Below, one piece after another: positions 59,250 to 64,000 of a stretch of DNA of 64,000 nucleotides. A model generated the notes under the pieces. It was not told where the DNA came from and did no database searches. It saw only the letters and a program-made list of their open reading frames with translations. Positions within the stretch are counted from its first letter, which is position 1; each line of letters begins with the position of its first letter. Source of the DNA: Streptomyces sp. NRRL S-646 (GTDB lineage Bacteria; Actinomycetota; Actinomycetes; Streptomycetales; Streptomycetaceae); NCBI RefSeq assembly GCF_000720765.1, contig NZ_JODC01000012.1, forward strand, positions 1 through 64,000. The letters are read 5' to 3'. The translations under genes were made by a program, and so were the position numbers.

Positions 59250-60328
59250 GGGGGTCCCTTCCTGGTGGGAGTCGTAGGACTCGTCGGGCTGCCGTCCTGG
59301 TGCGGTGCGGAGAGCCGACCGGCCGTGCCCGGATCGGAGTCCGGGGTGAACCACGGCAGGGTCGAGTTCGAGGGGGGCTCCTGAGTAGCCGCCTTGGCGG
59401 TGAACTTCGGCATGTGCAGGGCCAGTTCGGGCAGGCGGAGGCCCCGGTGCCGCAGGCCGCCCGCGCGGCGCGGCCGTACCCGGTCCACGACCGCCATCCC
59501 CGCGCGGAACACCGCGGCCGGCACGACCACGCAGACCAGGAGCCAGAACAGGGTCACGCCCCACGGGCGGCCCACGCCCCAGGGCTGCTCGGCGAGGACC
59601 TTGCCGCCGTACTTGAGGGAGACGGTGTAGTCGCCGTGCGCTCCCGCCGTCAGCTCGACCGGGAGCTTGATCTGCGCCTTCTTGCCGGGTGCGATGGTCC
59701 CGCGCCACTCCTGGTCCTCCCACTGCGGGGCGAACACGCCATGAGAGGTGCCGAGTTGGAAGACCGGGTCCTTGATCGCGGTGGTGCCGGCGTTGCCGAC
59801 GGTGAAGACGAGGGTGCGTGAGGGCGGTGCGCCGAACCAGGTGAGCAGGCCGCTCGACCCGTCGAGCCGGGTGTCCGTGAGGACCGACAGACGCCCGCCG
59901 GACGGCTCGGCCGGCAGCGGTTCGACGGCGTGCCCGGCCACCTGGAAGACCGCGTCCGCCTGCGCCTTCGCACCCTCGACCGTCGCCACGTGCACCACGC
60001 ACGGGCACGGCACCGGCGGCTCCGCGACCGGCAGCTTCTTGCTGAAGGAGCCCTTGGCGTCGGTGGTGACGGCCCTTCCGTCCGAGTTGGCGCAGGAGTT
60101 GGTGCCGCCGGTCACCCCACGGGACGGCGTCGACTGTCCGCAGATCAGCATCATCAGCAGCGCGTGCGCACGCCAGCCACTGCCGCTGACGGTGATCGAA
60201 CCGCCGGTACCGGCCTGGGACTTGGAGAGCCTGACGGCCGGACCGTCCGCCGCAGCCGTGCCCGCCAGGGGCAGCAGGAGCAGCGCGAGCACCGCCACCA
60301 GCGCCGTGATCCGCAGCTTGCCGTTCAC
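59246..60328 (-). CDS. exported Ig-like/neocarzinostatin-like protein with C-terminal membrane span
   Basis: A 360-aa protein: signal peptide (ITALVAVLALLLLPLAGTAAA), a beta domain (residues about 30-140, SITVSGSGWRAHALLMMLIC, with several Cys) resembling the neocarzinostatin/Ig fold, a second beta region, then one membrane span (VTLFWLLVCVVVPAAVFRAG) and a Pro-rich cytoplasmic tail of about 75 residues. GTG start overlaps the preceding stop, and its stop overlaps the next start, so it is translationally coupled on both sides. Likely a membrane component of the same surface assembly. Confidence 0.8.
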   Translation of the reverse strand: MNGKLRITALVAVLALLLLPLAGTAAADGPAVRLSKSQAGTGGSITVSGSGWRAHALLMMLICGQSTPSRGVTGGTNSCANSDGRAVTTDAKGSFSKKLPVAEPPVPCPCVVHVATVEGAKAQADAVFQVAGHAVEPLPAEPSGGRLSVLTDTRLDGSSGLLTWFGAPPSRTLVFTVGNAGTTAIKDPVFQLGTSHGVFAPQWEDQEWRGTIAPGKKAQIKLPVELTAGAHGDYTVSLKYGGKVLAEQPWGVGRPWGVTLFWLLVCVVVPAAVFRAGMAVVDRVRPRRAGGLRHRGLRLPELALHMPKFTAKAATQEPPSNSTLPWFTPDSDPGTAGRLSAPHQDGSPTSPTTPTRKGPP

Positions 60329-61161
60329 GTCAGCGCTCCCGTCAACTCGACTTCCGTACGCGGGGGTTCGAGCGCCTCGCCGTCGGCCGTACGACGCCTG
60401 CGACGTCGTAGGCCTCGTACGAGAAGCGGCGCGCCCACTGCCGCCACCGCACCCGCGATCCCCGTCACCGCTCCCCACGGCACGAACCGCGCCGCCGCGC
60501 CGGCCGAGTCGTGAGCGCCGCCCGCCGCCGTCACGGTCAGCCGGACGTCGACCGATTCCAGGGCGGGGCGGCCGGGCCAGGGTTCGGCGAGGCTCAGGCG
60601 GTGGCCGGGGCGCAGGCGGACGGGCAGGGTGCGCGGGGCGCGGTCGAGGACCGGCCCGAAGACGCCGTCGGCGTGCACGGCGAGGCTCGGTACGAGGACC
60701 GTGGTGCCACGATTGACCAGGTCGTACGTGATGCGGTCACCGCGCACGGCGACGTGCTCGACGGTCAGCGCGGACAGAGCCGGTCCGCCCACCCGCAGCC
60801 GGACCGGAACCGCGGCCCGGCGGCCGTCCTGGTCACGGGCGACGATCTCGCCGCTGCGGTCGGCCCGCGCACTCACCGTGAACGGCACGTCGGCGCGAGT
60901 ACGGGCGGGCACCCGCACCCGGTCGGCGGCAAAGGTGACCGGGACACCACTGCCACTCAGCCGCACCGTGACGGCCCGCCCACTCCGATTGACCACGGAC
61001 ACCGCGTCCTGCAGAACCGCCCCGGGCGCACCTTCGGCATAGACGGAGGGCCGCGACCCCCCGGAGGGCACGAGCGCCCAGCCGTCGGCGGCCGAGGCCG
61101 CCGGGGCAGTACTCATGACCAGCAGCAGGGACACGAGCAGGACACGTGCAGCGGTCGACAT
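60325..61161 (-). CDS. exported Ig-like protein, similar to WxL-interacting (DUF916-like) proteins
   Basis: A 278-aa protein starting MSTAARVLLVSLLLVMSTAP: signal peptide, two beta-sandwich regions (VYAEGAPGAVLQDAVSVVNR, ADVPFTVSARADRSGEIVA), a C-terminal membrane span (AVTGIAGAVAAVGAPLLVRG) and a basic tail. The ordering (signal, Ig-like domains, span) and local context next to a small LPxTG protein resemble DUF916-type proteins that partner WxL surface proteins in Firmicutes; this resemblance is an inference from layout. TGGAG precedes the ATG; the stop overlaps the next gene. Confidence 0.75.
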   Translation of the reverse strand: MSTAARVLLVSLLLVMSTAPAASAADGWALVPSGGSRPSVYAEGAPGAVLQDAVSVVNRSGRAVTVRLSGSGVPVTFAADRVRVPARTRADVPFTVSARADRSGEIVARDQDGRRAAVPVRLRVGGPALSALTVEHVAVRGDRITYDLVNRGTTVLVPSLAVHADGVFGPVLDRAPRTLPVRLRPGHRLSLAEPWPGRPALESVDVRLTVTAAGGAHDSAGAAARFVPWGAVTGIAGAVAAVGAPLLVRGLRRRRRRTADGEALEPPRTEVELTGALT

Positions 61162-61228
61162 CCGGCGGCTCCAGCGGTCGTACGGCAGAGGTCTCGGCAG
61201 GGCGAGCGAAGTCCGCGACGGTTCGGCA

Positions 61229-61316
61229 GCGCCCCAAAGGGGCGCGGGGCTGTGACATGTGCGGCTCCGCCGCGTGGGCGCGACCAGCCACGATGAAGCC
61301 GCACACAACAGACGGC
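61229..61316 (+). repeat. interspersed repeat B, copy 4
   Basis: Hairpin GCGCCCCAAAGGGGCGC followed by GGGGCTGTGACATGTGCGG, CTCCGCCGCGTGGGCGCG and ACCAGCCACGATG, nearly identical over about 75 bp to copy 3. It splits the surface-protein locus between the genes at 60325 and 61342. Confidence 0.8.
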
Positions 61317-61341
61317 CCAACGCGGCACAGCCGACAAACCC

Positions 61342-62022
61342 CTACCGCCGGGCCACCTGATTCCTCCGCGTGATCCACAACGCCCCCGCCGCTCCGGCCA
61401 GGAGCACCGTGCCGCCGAGCGTGCCCAGCGCGATCGCGGAGTCGTCGGGCCCGGTCTGCGGAAGGGAGCCCCCGGAATCCGCACCGCTCTGGCTGGTCCC
61501 GCCGGAGCCACCCGCCGCCGTCACATCGAGGCTCAGCGCCGGCCCCGGGTTGTTCGACGGCGTGCACGTGGTCGTCGTACCGAGCGCCTTGATGGTGAGG
61601 ATGCCCGGGGTGAAGGTGACCTTGCCGTTCTTCTTCGGCGTGTACGTGCCCGTCAAGTCGTTGATCTTGATGGGGGTGTTGGCGGGGATCGCGGCCTGGT
61701 TGGCGGGTCCGGAGACGGACACCGTGCCGCTGTCGGCGCCGCCCAGCTTGATGGTGGCGCTCGGGTTCATCGCGCCCTTGCCCAGTTCGACGGGGCTGGA
61801 GGAGACGCCCTTCTGCCACGACATGGTGAGCCTGTAGCCGCTGCCGCTCTTGACGCCCTTGATGTCGATGGGCGAGACGGCGCTCTTGTTGCCGATCGGC
61901 GTCTTGCACTGGTAGTTGACGTCGACGACATCGGCCTCGGCTGCGGGGGCGGCGAGCAGCACCGCAGAGCCGGCCAGGGCCGCGGCGGACGCGAGCGCGG
62001 CGGTTCGATTCCGGTACGACAC
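61342..62022 (-). CDS. secreted surface protein with LPQTG sortase signal
   Basis: A 226-aa protein: signal peptide (to about residue 31, ending PAAEADV), one beta domain with two Cys near its ends ([11 protein letters not shown] and TTTTCTPS), a Gly/Ser-rich linker, LPQTG, a hydrophobic span and the tail RRNQVARR. The domain matches the second domain of the protein at 57963 (shared KTPIG/QSPIG, LGGADxGTVxVx[24 protein letters not shown]). GTG start behind GAGGGAG. It lies just downstream of the broken serS gene and may be transcribed from its T-box promoter. Confidence 0.85.
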   Translation of the reverse strand: MSYRNRTAALASAAALAGSAVLLAAPAAEADVVDVNYQCKTPIGNKSAVSPIDIKGVKSGSGYRLTMSWQKGVSSSPVELGKGAMNPSATIKLGGADSGTVSVSGPANQAAIPANTPIKINDLTGTYTPKKNGKVTFTPGILTIKALGTTTTCTPSNNPGPALSLDVTAAGGSGGTSQSGADSGGSLPQTGPDDSAIALGTLGGTVLLAGAAGALWITRRNQVARR

Positions 62023-62207
62023 GGTTCCGCTCCCTCTTCGAGATCCTCGGGTTCCTCTGCCATTTCCTGACGGCACATCAGATTCGGCCGTCAAGGTACG
62101 CCCGGCGTCTTGAGGAGGGAAGAGAAGATGCGCGCCGGAGTTGTGGGGATCCGGCGCGCACGGGAGGGGGTTCGAGTGGAGGGAGTGACCGTGGGTAACC
62201 CCGAGCT

Positions 62208-63503
62208 GGTGCGCTCGCAGGACGTCCGGCACACCCCACCGCCGCAGCACCTCCGGCACGGCCACCGTGCCGTCCGCCCGCTGGTGCTGTTCCAGGAGCG
62301 CGGGCAGCAGGCGGCTGGTGGCGAGGCCCGAGGCGTTGAGGGTGTGGACATGGACCGGTCTGCCGCCGCCGACCGGGCGATGGGGGTCCCCCCGTTCGAG
62401 CGAAGCCGAGAATGGGGGAGCATGGCCCCGCGCCGCGCCTGGTAGTCGCGGGCGTTCGACACCGAGCTGACCTCGGCGTACGCACCCAGGCTCGGCAGCC
62501 AGACCTCCACGTCGTACGTCTTGGCCTGGGCGGGGCTGGTGTCCCCGGCCGCGAGTTTGGTGAAGCGGTGGTGCAGGCCGAGTCCGGCGACCAACTCCTC
62601 GGCGCGGGCCAGCAGTTCGAGCTGGGCGGCGTCCGAGTCCTCGGGGCGCGTGTACTGGAAAAGCTCGACCTTGTTGAACTGGTGGCCGCGCAGGGTGCCC
62701 CGCTCCGCGGTGCGGTGGCCGCCGCTCTCCTTGCGGTAACAGGGCGTGTAGGCGACGTACTTGAGCGGCAGCTCCCGCTCGTCGAGGGTCTCGCCGCGGT
62801 GCAGGTTGACCAGGGCGGTCTCGGCGGTGGGGAGGAGGAAGTGATCGTCCACGCGGAAGACCTCGTCGGCGAACTTCGGGAACTGTCCGGCCGTATAGCC
62901 CGCCTCGTGGGTGAGCAGGTGCGGCGGCAGCACGAACTCGTAGCCCGCCCGGCGGTGGGTGTCGAGGAAGTGGTTGAGCAGCGCCCACTCCAGGGCGGCG
63001 CCCTCGCCGCGGTAGACCCAGTAGCCGTTCCCGGCGAGGGCCGCGCCCCGCTTGTAGTCGACCAGGCCGAGGTCCTCGGCGAGCTGGACATGGTCCTTTG
63101 CGGCGAAGTCGAAGGCGGGCAGGGCGCCGGCCGTCCGTACGACCCGGTTGTTCTCCTTGCCGCCCGCGACGACGTCGTCGTCCGGGAGGTTGGGCAGGGC
63201 GTCGAGGAAGTCCTGGTGCTGCCGTGCGAGCCGGTCGAGCCCGGCCTCGGCCTCCGCCAGCCGGTCGGCCAGGGTCCCGGCCGCGGCCCGGAGCTCCTCG
63301 GCGGCCTCGCCGGCCCGTCGTCGTACGGCGATGTCCGCCGAGATGCGCCGGCGCTCGCCGCGCAGCCGCTCCACGGCCGTCCGGGCCTCGCGGAAGTCGG
63401 CGTCCAGGGCGAGGAAGGCCGGGATGTCGGCGTCCACGGCGCGCTTGCGCAGGGCGTCGCGGACGGTGTCGGGGTGCTGTCGGATGAGGGTGACGTCGAG
63501 CAT
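62208..63503 (-). pseudogene. serS: seryl-tRNA synthetase gene broken by repeat C and a frameshift
   Basis: A class II synthetase for tRNA-Ser. Frame one (ATG 63503, behind GGAG) reads cleanly for about 358 residues: the N-terminal coiled coil (to about 105), [11 protein letters not shown] (serine binding), motif 2 ([20 protein letters not shown]) and [14 protein letters not shown]. It then enters repeat C and out-of-frame sequence. Motif 3 ([20 protein letters not shown]) appears just after the repeat in another frame, then PEVLRRW. No clean C-terminus is visible. The N-terminal codons look intact, so the lesion is recent or the product is a truncated synthetase lacking motif 3. Whether another serS exists elsewhere cannot be seen. 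Confidence 0.82.
62378..62420 (-). repeat. interspersed repeat C inside serS
   Basis: On the minus strand: CTCCCCCATTCTCGGC, TTCGCTCGAAC and GGGGGGACCCCCATCGC. It matches the block inside repeat B copy 2 at about 30848-30889. It separates serS motif 2 from motif 3 where ordinary SerRS sequence has about ten residues. Confidence 0.85.
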
Positions 63504-63785
63504 GGTGCGCGCTCCGTCCGGTTCTGCCGGAGCGGCACGCGCCGCCCCGGGGATGGTCCCTCGGGGCGTGGGCGAGAGGGTGCTCGCGGTGCCACCACGC
63601 CTTCACCGCCGTACGACGGTCTCGTTCGGGCCCGGTGACGGGGGCCGGCCGGCGGGGCATTTCCTCCCCGCACTCGGGAGTGGATTCGCCTCGGGACGCG
63701 AGGCCGCCGTCACACCTGCAGGCGGCTCTCTCGGCTCGCGTCGGTCTCGGGTACTTGTCTCCGTCAGCGCGTTGCCACGAGCGTA
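63504..63785 (-). promoter_or_regulatory. T-box leader of serS, serine specifier
   Basis: Leader on the minus strand. Stem I: GACGCGAG (about 63746-63739) pairs with CTCGCGTC (63701-63694); GACAAGTACC, AGAGAG and loop AGGTGTGA match the usual stem I pieces. The specifier loop shows GAATCCACTCC with TCC at 63684-63682, a serine codon followed by A. The T-box TGGCACCGCG is at 63594-63585 within a GGCGTGG/CCACGCC antiterminator-like stem, then hairpin GCCCCG-A-GGGA/TCCCCGGGGC (63567-63544). The serS GGAG (63515-63512) sits in a hairpin GCTCCGG/CCGGACGGAGC. No T-run is seen, so translational control, as in actinobacterial T-boxes, is likely. Confidence 0.8.
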
Positions 63786-63813
63786 GAGAGCACGCCCGGC
63801 CGGCGGAAACGAA

Positions 63814-64000
63814 TTACGCCGGGGCACCCAGTTCCGCCCACACGGTCTTGCCCGCCACTCCCGGCGTCCGTGCGACGCCCCAGTCCAGACAGAGCCGCTG
63901 CACGATGAACATGCCGTGCCCGCCGGGGCGGCCCGCGCGGTGCGGGGTGCGGGGGGCCGGCTGGCCCGGGCCCCTGTCCGAGACCTCGATGCGGATCACC
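63814..64000 (-). CDS. anti-sigma regulatory factor-type ATP-binding protein, C-terminal fragment
   Basis: The last ~61 residues of a protein cut by the window edge (its start lies beyond 64000). VIRIEVSDRGPGQPAPRTP and GRPGGHGMFIVQRLCLDWGV match the GHKL/HATPase_c fold (DxGxG and G-rich lid), and TVWAELGAPA is the usual C-terminal strand of the small RsbW-like ATPases common in Streptomyces. Such proteins bind ATP and partner anti-sigma or anti-anti-sigma factors. The gene runs leftward, ahead of the serS T-box leader. Confidence 0.75.
   Translation of the reverse strand, partial: VIRIEVSDRGPGQPAPRTPHRAGRPGGHGMFIVQRLCLDWGVARTPGVAGKTVWAELGAPA

Noticed and set aside
61342..63660. A single long frame joining serS sequence and the LPQTG protein
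   Set aside because: Only the far ends resemble proteins in this frame. The first half is antisense-like composition, motif 3 of serS enters only after the repeat, and the surface protein has its own GTG start, ribosome site and signal peptide.

Overview
This window is chromosomal DNA from a Streptomyces or very close relative. The evidence is the uniformly high GC, frequent GTG and TTG starts, Streptomyces-type markers (WhiB, F420 biosynthesis genes, a run of LytR/CpsA/Psr proteins, class E sortase substrates) and a gene order that, from memory, matches the ahcY-manA-manB-whiB-fbiAB-LCP-purEK block of S. coelicolor. No phage, plasmid, IS element, CRISPR array or biosynthetic cluster was seen. 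It is core-type DNA with several notable lesions and regulatory RNAs.

Layout. Bases 1-324 are an rRNA-operon promoter array pointing left, out of the window. 325-7840 hold a SpoIIM-like membrane protein, an RDD protein, an unknown protein, a broken S-adenosylhomocysteinase gene (ahcY), a fructose-type PTS permease and a frameshifted signal peptidase. 7910-13397 (minus strand) is a mannose module: CDF cation exporter, ManA, a SIS-domain PGI/PMI-like protein, a Trm112-like protein and phosphomannomutase ManB, followed by a frameshifted lactate permease. 15321-22295 carry a DUF3499 protein, a zincin-like protein, a coupled DUF5719/giant glycosyltransferase pair and whiB. 22937-28265 hold cysteine dioxygenase, the F420 genes fbiA and fbiB, an AlkA-like glycosylase and a GDP-mannose pyrophosphorylase-like gene. 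28441-43179 is an envelope block: a secreted PGRP-type amidase, a TIGR03089 protein, six LCP (wall-polymer ligase) proteins, a GT2 glycosyltransferase, a cysteine-rich copper-storage protein and a HAD phosphatase. 43299-52585 is metabolic: thioesterase, acyl-CoA dehydrogenase, UDP-glucose dehydrogenase, a CGNR regulator facing two VOC proteins, an intact and a degenerate M19 dipeptidase, purE and purK. 52782-57339 hold a GtrA protein, a two-component system and a POT peptide transporter behind an attenuator-like leader. 57412-62022 hold a small secreted protein and a four-gene surface locus with LAETG and LPQTG sortase signals. 62208-63813 hold a seryl-tRNA synthetase gene behind a T-box leader with a UCC (Ser) specifier; the gene is broken by an interspersed repeat. 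The window ends in an anti-sigma-type ATPase.

Functional themes. The sugar genes (ManA, ManB, ManC-like, UDP-glucose dehydrogenase), the two glycosyltransferases and the six LCP proteins fit production of nucleotide sugars and attachment of glycopolymers to the wall. fbiA and fbiB make cofactor F420. purK-purE make purines.

Four genes look broken: ahcY by an internal deletion of roughly 330 bp, the signal peptidase and lactate permease by single-base frameshifts, and serS by a repeat insertion plus frameshift. Sequencing or assembly error cannot be excluded for the first three. Three families of short interspersed repeats (called A, B and C here) occupy several intergenic regions, and copies of C lie inside repeat B and inside serS.
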